From positions 1-64,000 of the forward strand of contig JAKGDA010000047.1 of NCBI GenBank assembly GCA_021596325.1: 64,000 bases of DNA, written 5' to 3'. The notes beneath the pieces were generated by a model. That model searched no databases. It saw only the letters and a program-made list of their open reading frames with translations, and was not told the origin of the DNA. The DNA is from Parafenestella ontariensis. Taxonomy: Eukaryota > Ascomycota > Dothideomycetes > Pleosporales > Cucurbitariaceae. Shown piece after piece: positions 19,871 through 29,433 of the stretch; position 1 is the first letter of the stretch, and each line of letters opens with the position of its first letter. Both the position numbers and the translations under genes were made by a program.

Positions 19871-22082
19871 GCTGATTCTCAAGCGTGTTGGTATCTCCGA
19901 GTAGTTATTAACGAGGAAGTAGGTATGACTCGCTTGATGACAACCTCAGGGTAGGGCTCAAGAGCGAATAGATATATCAATGGCGGAAGATGGGATCGAC
20001 ATACAAGCAGGAACCGGCTTGCTTCATATACTCTCTGCCCCAGAGTACTGACCCTTTGCCACCTTTCATTTGTCCCAGCTCGGTAAGTACTGGATGGTGT
20101 TCGAGGCCATAGATACGGGCGCGCAATATGGGTAAAGCACCACTGTTCCTCTTCTGGAGTAGCGCAACCACAGCCAACCAGCCCTGTGCGAAGGTATATA
20201 GTGGGTAGCAGGTGCGCTGGAGAGTTTTTATGTGGGGTGAATGAGCGATACGGTAGGTGCTGTCGAGTAATGGTCACTCGATTGGTATGCGATGCTACAT
20301 CTTTTTGTCTCCTCTTTTGGGACCGCCAACGGATGGGTCAATGCAGCATGAATGAACGACCTGTCAATGGGCCAGCTTTTTTTGATCTTCACCCTGTGGA
20401 CCTTCCCCTGGATTATGTCGTCGATGGGTCTCCATAGCACTATCATTATCGCCCAACTACGTTTTCGACTTAATGAACGCTCGCCATATCTCGTGCTTGT
20501 CCAAGTATCATGGGAAAGAGGATCGAGATGACTGATAGCACGCTATGCGCCCGTTCGTACAAAGTACATTATGCGCACCAAGGATGTCCTTTCCGGCACT
20601 GCATGGGGACGTTTGATCTCAGTGTCATTCTAGCCCAACTACACCCCCAATATACATATCCGGCAGCTAATGACATCCATGCAGAATGAACCCATGTCTT
20701 GTCCAAAGCGACTGAACATGGGACTGATGATGTATGTATCGAGCCTTTGGCCCGCAATGTGGTATCTTGAAGGTACTACTCTGTATCTCTAAACATCTGT
20801 TACGAGGTTCGTCTGCTGTCACCTTACTTTGCGGCGACTGCCAATTCGATTCGAGAGCCTCACGATAGGTGTGAGCTAATAAGTAACTAGGTGAACGAGT
20901 GCTGGGACCTGACTTAGGTCTAGATCCCATCCGCTGTCTCGTGATTGAAGTTTGAATGGGCACATTTTTTGAACGTGGAGCTGGAGGATTGCAGGCTCGA
21001 GCGAATGAACCCGTTGCGGTGTCGGGATCCGACGGCATGTAAAGCTAAGGGGAAGTACTTGTAGGTACAACTGCACGGACTGGAGTGTCGGTTAAGCATC
21101 CCAGTCGTTATGCAGCCGTTGATATGATCTCCATAGTGCGTGGGTCTATTTCTGGAAGCATCAGCGCTTGTGAGAACAAGATCCCTCTTTCTGTCTAGTG
21201 AGGAGATGAGAAGGGACATGAACGGTTGGAGGAAAATGAGACGTTGATTGTAGGACAGGGGACCTTAATAAGAAGAAGAATCGAGAGCAGGTGGAAGTAG
21301 CACAACATGGAATCTAGAAGGAATCCGTCCTTCCAATCGAGACCGCGACACACTGCAGCCACCTAAAAGCACGACAGCCGCGAGAAGAAGCTAAAATCAA
21401 TGCATCAGCAACCCTACGAAATGAAGCCCAATCATCCAAACGAGAACGTCATGGCCAGACTCTTTCCAACAATTCAAATGTCAAACCACCTCATTAGCAA
21501 ATACGGATATGCAAATGTCGATCGGAGTCACCGTCCATTACCGTCAGCATTGCTCTCGTGTCCGCCTTTCTCTTTGCCGTTGAGATCCAGAAAGCAGGGA
21601 GATAACGAGGTTGAGAGGTGCGTAGCGACATCATAGATTGAGGTGTGGTGCGGTTAATCTAAATATACGACGAAAACCGAAAGTATACATGGCCTGGCCA
21701 CGATCGGGTCACACTCGGTGAGTCCAGTACAGCAACGCTGTTTTCTTTTGTCGCTTATCGTGATCCCATCCTTTCTTGCAGGACCCGTGGTAGCTAGTGG
21801 GGTGGTTGGTGGTGTGAAATGCACGTGACGGGTAAATTTATTTGTTGTACTGAAGCATAGGCAGAACCACTGCTCGTTGGGATGCAAATGTACCCAGCGA
21901 TAAAACGATTTCAAGTCTTGCATGTGTGTCTTTTATATGTTGTACAATGCTGAGTATACCTCTCTCAATCGCACGGATGGGCAGAGATCCCGCCTGTCTT
22001 GCAAGAACGCCCGTCTAAATGCTTTGATACACATATGATCTACAAATTGAACAGAAATGACGTACAACTGATGCTGATCGCC
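19871..22082. other. 2.2-kb interval upstream of the peptide precursor, no gene seen
   Basis: Only short overlapping ORFs. It contains the promoter of the peptide precursor, with a TATA-like GATATATC about 100 bp upstream of its ATG (near 19971), and the 3' flank of the PPR gene. The length is unusual for this gene-dense part. Confidence 0.5.
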
Positions 22083-24113
22083 TCAAGACTCCGGATCCTT
22101 TGGCCTCTCTCCAAATTCGTGCTCAACCCATGACGCCCACGCCTGTTTCGGATCGACCGAGTCTGGCCGAATTCGCTCGGGCTGCTCGCTTGCTTCTTCC
22201 TCAAAGGTAACTGTAGATTGAAGATTGTGTGGTCCGAACATGTCGTCATCACGGACAACTCCCTTGATTTCAGTCTCGGTCCTAAACGGCTTCGCATCGC
22301 GGACATAGTCTGAGACTGCAATGAGCACGTTATCCGCCGCCCAGGCTGGAGCCAAATACTCCCTCGTCTTCTGCGCCCAGTGAGTCGTCTTGGTAGCCGC
22401 GTCGATAATACTTTTGCGATCGAATCCTCTCTTCACGACCTCGTTCAAGACTTGGTTGAAAGCCACAGTATTGCCCGTCACTGAACACAAACTCAACATA
22501 TAATAGTATGCTTTGGCCATATCCTTCGGCTTCGCTTTCGCTTTGATGCCATTGATTTCTTCCCAGGCGTAGATGCCCCCTTCCCAGTCAGCGCGCCGGA
22601 TGCAGTCTCCAAGTAGCCTAGTGAGGCCTTGCACATCGAGGCCCCAGCCATCTGCTTTCATCTCATAGTAGATGTCAAGAGCCCTATCGAAGCCAGCGAA
22701 CTTCAATACACCACCTATCAGTGCACCAAACACTATGGGTGTTGGGTGAACCTTTTGGTAGACCTTGTCTTGACTAATCCTGACGAGTCGGCCCTGACTA
22801 GCTTCATTGATAGTGATGTTTGGATCGGCAAGCATGAGCGCATCGCCGACTCCTCTCATTCTGGCCACAAAACGGGAGAAGTCATCAGCACGAAGTTCTG
22901 AAATGTAATGCCCAAGAATCTCGCGGCAGGTTATCTCGTTTGGGCGGATTTTGTGGACATACAAGGCGGCTATGACATCGTCCACCAGGTTTGGGCGGTC
23001 CAAACGCTTGAAGCCGGATATCAGGAGGTTGAAAGTCTGAAGATCTGGCGACGCGGTAGAAACGAGGAGGTTGTGACATATCTTCGCAATCGTAAGAGCC
23101 TCCTTTTGGTCATTGCCTTTGGGTATATGATCAAGCAGTTGCTTGATACCCCTGTTCATCTGCTGGCAAATGTCGTAGAAGTCGCCATCAGAGTCTTGAA
23201 AGTAGCTTGGGATCCCAGGCTGGTTCAAGTCTACTCTCGCTCTGATAATGTCATCTGTTAAACTATTCACACTTGTTTTGTGGAGTTTGTCTATATTTTC
23301 TAGAATCTCTTTGCGTGCCTCTCTAGCTTGAGACTCGGTGAAGGAAGCCACTTCTCGAAGCTGCGATGACATTCCTTCGAGGCCTGAGCTAGCAGACCGA
23401 AAGTATCTCGGAAGATTGATTCGACCGATCAGTTTGTGAATCAAGACGCCAGTGGATAGCTCTTGCATAGCCAGCTTTTTCCAGGTATGTCGTTTTCGCA
23501 TCGCTGTTAACCGCAATGTGTCCGGCGCCCACAGTGACTGAGGCGGTAGATGATATCGCACCAAATCGGGGCCTGTATTTGCCGGCCATTCTAGGACCGG
23601 TGCTCCTGGCAGCCTGGAATCGAAGCGTAGGTCATCCCAAGCTCTTTGTACGAAATCGTGCGTTTGCGATTGAGTCTCCTGTTGTCGTAAAACATGGTCA
23701 TCCACGAGTTCCATGCCCACGACCCGTTGGATGACGTCCCAGTCAAGATCATTGGGCAGGTCCTCGAGCGACACCCCGTGATTACCACGAGGTTGGCTCC
23801 CATGCACAGGCGGCGCCACCACTGCATCCTCCTCTACGTTGTCTTTTGGTAGCGGACGGTCCCGCGCCTTCCCCAAATGTGCAAATGCCTCCTCCCATTG
23901 TCTGTTCCTGGCTGCTTTCGCCGCTGCGTCGACGGTCAAGGCTGCCGTGAATGCGGTGGTATAGTGGAAGGTCGACGTCGGGGTTCCCAATGCCCAAGAG
24001 CCGCACAGAGCGAACTGCCCACGGCGTCTGGCGACGGCAGTCGCAGTGGGGACAGACGATATGCATCTGCAGGTACCCGGATTCTGTCTTGCCCGGGAGC
24101 AGATTGCTAGCAT
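22083..24113 (-). CDS. mitochondrial pentatricopeptide-repeat protein
   Basis: Single exon. The frame extends to 24191 but opens there with GTG just after a stop, so the first ATG (24113) is used, giving 676 residues; an upstream exon is possible. The N-terminus is Arg/Ser/Ala-rich with few acids, as expected of a mitochondrial presequence. Helical-pair repeats of PPR type occur around residues 345-570, for example TFNLLISGFKRLDRPNLVDDVIAALYVHKIRPNEIT and FDRALDIYYEMKADGWGLDVQGLTRLLGDCIRRADWEGGIYAWEE. Fungal PPR proteins bind organellar RNA for stability, processing or translation. The specific target and orthologue (for example Cya5/Pet309-like) cannot be assigned from sequence alone. The acidic C-terminal tail is likely disordered. 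Confidence 0.8.
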   Translation of the reverse strand: MLAICSRARQNPGTCRCISSVPTATAVARRRGQFALCGSWALGTPTSTFHYTTAFTAALTVDAAAKAARNRQWEEAFAHLGKARDRPLPKDNVEEDAVVAPPVHGSQPRGNHGVSLEDLPNDLDWDVIQRVVGMELVDDHVLRQQETQSQTHDFVQRAWDDLRFDSRLPGAPVLEWPANTGPDLVRYHLPPQSLWAPDTLRLTAMRKRHTWKKLAMQELSTGVLIHKLIGRINLPRYFRSASSGLEGMSSQLREVASFTESQAREARKEILENIDKLHKTSVNSLTDDIIRARVDLNQPGIPSYFQDSDGDFYDICQQMNRGIKQLLDHIPKGNDQKEALTIAKICHNLLVSTASPDLQTFNLLISGFKRLDRPNLVDDVIAALYVHKIRPNEITCREILGHYISELRADDFSRFVARMRGVGDALMLADPNITINEASQGRLVRISQDKVYQKVHPTPIVFGALIGGVLKFAGFDRALDIYYEMKADGWGLDVQGLTRLLGDCIRRADWEGGIYAWEEINGIKAKAKPKDMAKAYYYMLSLCSVTGNTVAFNQVLNEVVKRGFDRKSIIDAATKTTHWAQKTREYLAPAWAADNVLIAVSDYVRDAKPFRTETEIKGVVRDDDMFGPHNLQSTVTFEEEASEQPERIRPDSVDPKQAWASWVEHEFGERPKDPES

Positions 24114-24948
24114 TGCTACCGGGGCATGCTGTGCGGCGTGCGGAGGGACGGCGAAGGACCGTACCACGGGCGGAGGGGCGATGCGGTACACGGTTGCAGC
24201 CGGAATGAGTCAATTGATAACGGAAGAGCTATGAGCGTCCGACAGAAAGCTCGTTGGCCATCAAATGCTTGTATGGAGTACATTGAGAGCTTCGCGCGCA
24301 GCTACCAGATTGTCATTCGATCAAATCTGAACCACATTATGTAAGCGAGCCTTTGGCGCATCCAGAACCGCAACACACTGGATGCAATTTCTTCGCATTG
24401 GAGTCTGGGCGTCTGGGTACTGAAGCTCTCTATCACATGTATAGCAGCAACGAAACTGGAGGACCGTACAGTAGACTCTGCACCTCCCAAGGTTATTCGC
24501 AAGCATCAACATGCCAGGAACGCGCCTGTTCGTCTAGTCCTGATCTGGAAACGGCCCTGATGAATAAGCGCAGTATCGGCCTCTGGCCCAGGTATCTCAA
24601 CACAGCACAGCAATCCATCATATACCCGTGCGCATAGCAGACAAGGATCAGTTGCAATCTCACTCCCATCAGGTCACCCGAAAATCCTTTGACTCTTCCA
24701 TTGTTAAGGCTCCAATCAGCCAGCTAGAGGTTCATGTCTCACGGTCGAACTCTGCATTCCCACTTCTAGAACCCACGACTTCACCATCAGGCCCCTTTCA
24801 GATTCCAAAAAGGAGCAACGGGTCCGGGACTCAATCGACCCAGGTTCTGATTCACTATATCCACGGCAAGCCTATTTGAGTCTGGACCGCAGACTTTCTA
24901 AATACGGTCGACACCATTTGACACCCTGGATTGGATCGCCTGTCAACG
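24114..24948. promoter_or_regulatory. divergent promoter region, PPR / PPOX-like
   Basis: 835 bp between head-to-head genes. Only short ORFs are seen, and no specific site is called. Confidence 0.4.
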
Positions 24949-25839
24949 ATGGTTAAATTCTACTCCTCGCTGAACGATTCCCACATCGAGTTCATTACCA
25001 CCCAGCCTCTATTCTACGTAGCCAGCGCTCCTTGGGCAGGCGACCACATCAACGTTTCTCCCAAAGGCCACCCGTCCCGGACTTTCTCCGTCCTCAACCC
25101 CAATACTGTCGCGTACCTTGATGCTACCGGCAGCGGTTGTGAAACTATCTCACATGTCTACGAAAATGGCCGCGTTACCCTTATGTTCTGCTCTTTCGGC
25201 CCTTCGCCGCAGATCCTCAGGCTGTTTTGCAAGGGTAGAGTAGTTGAGAAGTGGGATGCGCACTATCAACAGCTGAGAGCGAAGATGGCTACTGAGAACG
25301 GGGATGAAGTTGACATTACTGGGGCGAGAGCGATTATTGTGCTACGGGTGAAGAAGGTACAGACGAGCTGTGGTTTTGCACTACCTTCCTTCGGCAACGG
25401 GAATGCTACAGTCGGCGAGGGTGTAGGAGACGCAGTTACTATTGCTGACCACGAATCCGATGCCGATGTAGATCACGACTTCACCCCTCGAGACACGCTC
25501 GAAAACTGGACCAGAAAGCAGGTAGAGAAGAAAGAGCTTGCCGACTTTCAGAAAAGACTGAACTACAGATCGCTCGACGGGCTTCCCGGCATGATGAGCG
25601 CCCGGCGCTCGCACGATGAAAATATTGCGATTGAAGATGCGAAAGCGTGGTTCAGGAAAGTAAGCAGGCAGCAGGACGCGGTCGCTTTTGGGATTGGCCT
25701 GGGAATTCTTTTCATGATCGTGTTGAGTCTAGGAGGCGTACTCAGTATCAAGCCGATCTTCATCGAGCATATACTCAACTTTCAAAGAAGGCACATGGGC
25801 ATACCAGAAGATCATACGTGGGAGAAGAGGGAGCTCTGA
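24949..25839 (+). CDS. pyridoxamine-5'-phosphate-oxidase-like (FMN split-barrel) membrane protein
   Basis: Single exon of 296 residues. The frame begins six codons earlier with TTG, but ATG 24949 (MVKFYSSLNDSHIEFI) is the natural start. Residues 1-145 match the N-terminal beta-barrel of the fungal PPOX/FMN-binding split-barrel family: QPLFYVASAPWAGDHINVSPKGH, then NTVAYLDATGSGCETISHV and VTLMFCSFGPSPQILRLFCKG. A linker and a charged helical segment (about 180-225) follow. A single hydrophobic segment near 245-265 (AFGIGLGILFMIVLSLGGVL) would anchor it in a membrane. Family members bind FMN or related cofactors; activity is unproven and pyridoxine metabolism should not be assumed. It converges with the Nas6 gene. 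Confidence 0.85.
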   Translation: MVKFYSSLNDSHIEFITTQPLFYVASAPWAGDHINVSPKGHPSRTFSVLNPNTVAYLDATGSGCETISHVYENGRVTLMFCSFGPSPQILRLFCKGRVVEKWDAHYQQLRAKMATENGDEVDITGARAIIVLRVKKVQTSCGFALPSFGNGNATVGEGVGDAVTIADHESDADVDHDFTPRDTLENWTRKQVEKKELADFQKRLNYRSLDGLPGMMSARRSHDENIAIEDAKAWFRKVSRQQDAVAFGIGLGILFMIVLSLGGVLSIKPIFIEHILNFQRRHMGIPEDHTWEKREL

Positions 25840-26215
25840 TAACGCCATCGGATATTACAGCTAATGTTATCTTTCTCAGCATGTAGCGATTAAGAGAGCC
25901 TGGAACCTTCAATCAGTGTCGAGATTTAGGCAAACAGCCCACCAATGTCTATTGTTCCGCTGCCGCACCTTCATGATTTGACTATTATTGCAGTCACTGG
26001 ATACATATGCTTTGTTGATTTCCTTGTCCCATCCCTTCTTTTCTCACATGCGGTTAATGAATACAGTTGGTTAGACTTCGCTACGAAGTGAGGCTTCGAC
26101 AAATAGACCAAGTTCGATTGCCACGCAATGCCTTCCAACTACGCCTTGACTCCGGGTATCATGTAAACTCCTTCAATGCAATCCTCTATCCCTCGGTTCA
26201 GCTCTCGTGTTCGAC
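25840..26215. other. convergent 3' flanks, no gene seen
   Basis: 376 bp between tail-to-tail genes, only short ORFs. Confidence 0.5.
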
Positions 26216-26986
26216 TTACTCTAAGTCTATTCCCTCCCTTTCTGCCGCTTGCACAATAAACTTCCTCGTCTTCGCGTCTGGTGCTAGATCCAATGGCACA
26301 TGCTCGTCGTTATCCTTCTTATCGAACTCGGCCCCCATAGTCAGTAGCAACAGCGCTGCATCACCGTGTCCTTCACTCATGGCATGATGCAGTGCAGTCA
26401 TGCCGTCCATATCCGTTGCATTCAGGGGGCTCTTCGCGTCCAGCAGCGCCTTTATCATGGGCACACTGCCTACGGCTGCCGCGCGGTGTAACGGCAGTTG
26501 TCCTCTCTTGTCCTTTATTCGCGCCGAAGCTGGCGGTTTCTGGCTGAGGAGTGTACGCGCGATGTCGAGGTTGACTTTGGAGGCGCAAAAGTGGAGTGCT
26601 GTTTGGCCGTTGTTGTTCTTGGCATTGACATCTGCGTCTTTGCTTAATAGCAAGTCGACTATTTGCTCGGCTTCTTTGCGACTGCATGCCATCATCAACG
26701 ATGTCCAGCCAGAGGCATCGGTCACGTCTGGGTCGAAGCCTTTGGTTTGTACGAGGAGCTGGACAATAGGCAAATGATTGTAGGACACGGCCCAGTGAAT
26801 GGGTAGTCGTTCATCTGGGTCGCGAAGGTTCGCTAGCCTTGCGTTTGCGGACAAGAGGGACTCGACTCTAGATGCTGAGGGCCAGGCGTTAGGTTTGTCG
26901 TAGGCTTAGTACTGCAGCCGTGGGAGCTTACTTTGGCCTTCACGGCAGGCTTCGTGGATGGCGTATTTGGTCTTGTACTCTTCCAT
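26216..26986 (-). CDS. NAS6: gankyrin/Nas6, 26S proteasome assembly chaperone
   Basis: A 237-residue ankyrin protein in two exons (26932-26986 and 26216-26874). The intron (26875-26931) has donor GTAAGC, branch CCTAAC and acceptor CTCAG, and joining restores the conserved EACREGQTSRVESLL start. About six ankyrin repeats follow, for example DERLPIHWAVSYNHLPIVQLL, GWTSLMMACSRKEAEQIVDLLL, GQTALHFCASKVNLDIARTLL, GQLPLHRAAAVGSVPMIKALL and GMTALHHAMSEGHGDAALLLL. Length and repeat number match yeast Nas6 (228) and human PSMD10 (226). The protein binds the C-domain of the Rpt3 ATPase and controls assembly of the 19S regulatory particle in the cytosol. The final residues (VQAAEREGIDLE) are typical of the fungal orthologues. 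Confidence 0.88.
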
Positions 26987-27688
26987 GGTACAGATCCCGA
27001 CTTGGAGGCTGCAACTCTAGAAAGAAAGCTTGTCGAAAACGTTGGCAAGTTCCAATACCCGCCGCCCCCGCCGAGGCATCGATAGTGCCGCGCGGTACCT
27101 AGGCGGTAAGCCATTAGCGTTCGATGAGGTAATCGCGCATGAGCGTCTTGGCTACACGTCAGTTGGACGCAGGAACACGATCCTTTGCACTCTAGCATCG
27201 TATAACTTCGTCGGCTCGAACTGATGTTCGATTCGACGACTAGTCAATAAACGTGCAGCTTCGGAAGACACTGCTGCCAAGGCCATTAACCCCGCAAAGT
27301 TACCCCAGAAAAATCCTAGTCGCTCCCTCCATCCTCCATCCGGCGTCTTGCCACGACCTCGTGGTCACCCGAATACTGAATACTGATCTAGCGTAAGCGA
27401 TAGCCGACGGACAACCTCTGCGTTCGCATCCATTCACCAAGACCAAGCAGAGTTCCTGGCAACATTCCGATTCCCACATCGCCTGATCTGCACTGGCGCC
27501 CCATATTGCACGCCAGATTTTGAAGCAAAAGACGGGGCCCCAATGCCATGGCTCATTATGATTTTGAGAGTGCGGCTCGGATAGTTTCTTCCGGTGGACG
27601 TCGCCGGAGAAATGATATAAATTTCAGAATGCCTGGAGCCCAAAGTCAGTTTGATACCTAGCCACAACATCTCTACCAGCCCGACGTT
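26987..27688. promoter_or_regulatory. divergent promoter region, Nas6 / sialidase-like
   Basis: 702 bp between head-to-head start codons. A TATA-like GATATAAATT (27614-27623) lies about 70 bp before the plus-strand ATG. Confidence 0.45.
27614..27623 (+). promoter_or_regulatory. TATA-like box of the sialidase-like gene
   Basis: The sequence GATATAAATT lies 66-75 bp upstream of the ATG at 27689, a normal distance for a fungal TATA element with a short leader. Confidence 0.4.
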
Positions 27689-28975
27689 ATGTATCGTCGC
27701 CTTCTTGCTGCGGTAGCCGCTTATGCCCTGCCTGCGGTTCAGGCCCTACACCCGCCCTCTCCCGATAGCTACTGGCAGGTATCCCCGTCCATCAACTACT
27801 CCGATCCTCTCTACGCAGGATGGCCCCAACTCAAAGTCGATGCCGAAGTCCTCGTGTACAAGGGCACAGAGATGAATCGTACCTACGCACACCATCCCGA
27901 ACTCTATTATGACGGCAAGCGTGTCTTCTTGCAGTACTCTACGTCACCAATCGATGAGGATTCCATCGGTCAGAATGCATGGTTGTCGACTTCGACTGAT
28001 GGCGGCTTTACTTGGTCAAAGGGCTACCCTATCCTGCCCGAGGCTCTTCTCAAGAATCAAACTCACGCAGCCAATTACACTTACTGGTGCAACAACCGCA
28101 TCTGGCAACGAGCGCTTCATCCTGCGGCGTGGGTGCCCATCGGTAAGCAATTATATGCCGTGTCGCAGACAACCTTGCGCTACTGCTGGGGCGAAGATGC
28201 AAAGGGAACCAAGGCGGCAGGCAGAATCGCTCGCGTTATTGACAAGAAAGGACGGCCCGTAGGCGACCCTTGCTGGACCCAGCAAAACAATTGGACAGAG
28301 GTAGTCCGCTTCAATGAAACTATCTATGGCAAATATGGCATGAAGTACTGCAAGCACGCCAAAGAGATTGAAGCGTACCTGAGCCAGCCAGAAAAGGTGC
28401 CTGCATGGGGAACGTGGCTATATCAAACGAAAATGTACGCCGCCGACGACAAGCACGACGTCCAAGAACCCACTCACTCGGTCTGGTTCGGCAACAAGCG
28501 TGGCGGTTACTGGGAAAGATTCTGGCGCGACATTTCGAGCTCCGATATAATCAGCAACGCTGTATGGGTCGAGCACACCGACTCGCGTAATGGCAAGGAC
28601 TGGTACCCCAACGTCGAGAAACAACACGGAAACAAGATCTTCCGAACCAACATTCCCGACGCGGGTACCAAGCAGCACCTTGGCTCTTTACCCAATGGGG
28701 ACCGCTTCCTGGTGCACAATCCTCGCAATAACACGGAGAGATTGCGTCAACCGCTCACCATTGCTACTTCGCGGGGATCGGATAGATCGTACAAAGGCAT
28801 CGGCGTGCTTCGGACAAACGCCAGTACGGTTATCGCGCCGGATACGCGGAAATTGAAGAGGCTGTCGTTCAGTTATCCTACTGCGATTATGGTCAAAGGA
28901 AAGTTGGTGGTTTCGTATAGTGAGAACAAGGAGAACATCTGGGTTAGCGTTGTAGACCCGAAAAACCTTCGTTAG
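27689..28975 (+). CDS. secreted sialidase-fold (BNR/Asp-box) protein
   Basis: Single exon of 428 residues. Residues 1-20 form a signal peptide (MYRRLLAAVAAYALPAVQAL). An Asp-box, STDGGFTW, stands at residues 102-109, the hallmark loop of six-bladed sialidase-type propellers. The LYYDGKRVFLQYSTS segment before it fits the preceding blade strand. About seven N-X-S/T sequons indicate a glycosylated secreted protein. Only one clear Asp-box is seen and the three-Arg sialidase triad cannot be mapped by eye, so enzymatic sialidase activity is not claimed; fungal members are mostly uncharacterised. It probably acts outside the cell or at the wall. An AATAAA signal follows about 60 nt after the stop. 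Confidence 0.85.
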   Translation: MYRRLLAAVAAYALPAVQALHPPSPDSYWQVSPSINYSDPLYAGWPQLKVDAEVLVYKGTEMNRTYAHHPELYYDGKRVFLQYSTSPIDEDSIGQNAWLSTSTDGGFTWSKGYPILPEALLKNQTHAANYTYWCNNRIWQRALHPAAWVPIGKQLYAVSQTTLRYCWGEDAKGTKAAGRIARVIDKKGRPVGDPCWTQQNNWTEVVRFNETIYGKYGMKYCKHAKEIEAYLSQPEKVPAWGTWLYQTKMYAADDKHDVQEPTHSVWFGNKRGGYWERFWRDISSSDIISNAVWVEHTDSRNGKDWYPNVEKQHGNKIFRTNIPDAGTKQHLGSLPNGDRFLVHNPRNNTERLRQPLTIATSRGSDRSYKGIGVLRTNASTVIAPDTRKLKRLSFSYPTAIMVKGKLVVSYSENKENIWVSVVDPKNLR

Positions 28976-29433
28976 CTCCTCCACCCAAAGGACAATGATA
29001 TGCCGAGATAGGATTTTGCATCAAATGTTTTATTAGAATAAACAACATTGGTTTTGACTTCTTGGTAGTATTTGGCGTGCCATTGCAACACTCCTAGCTC
29101 CAGTCGAAGGCCTATAACACTTTGCCGGTGCCCACATCTGTTTGAAGACGCTGTACGAGATTGGTATTGGAAGTATTTTTTCACACCGCAAAGGTACCTC
29201 ACGAACTCAACGCAACGTCAATGGCCACTTGAGCTTTGTTTTGTTCAAGAGAGTAAAGGCTCTCGTCTCATCCTTGCCGTTGGTTGCCCTGACAGCCGTG
29301 AAGCTGTTGAAAGATGTACATGTTAAGTCCTCAATATTTCTTCCTCAGACATGTGAGCTGGAAAGGTTTCCTCGGATGCTCACATTTGTATGCGATCCTG
29401 GGGATACCCACTTGATTCAGTCGGCCGACTATT
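28976..29433. other. convergent 3' flanks
   Basis: 458 bp between tail-to-tail genes, no ORF of note apart from the poly(A) signal listed separately. Confidence 0.5.
29037..29042 (+). terminator. poly(A) signal AATAAA
   Basis: A canonical hexamer 62 nt downstream of the sialidase-like stop codon. Confidence 0.4.

Noticed and set aside
19058..22082. Calling a RiPP (ustiloxin-like) cluster
   Set aside because: No DUF3328/UstYa, tyrosinase or transporter gene is present in the neighbourhood.
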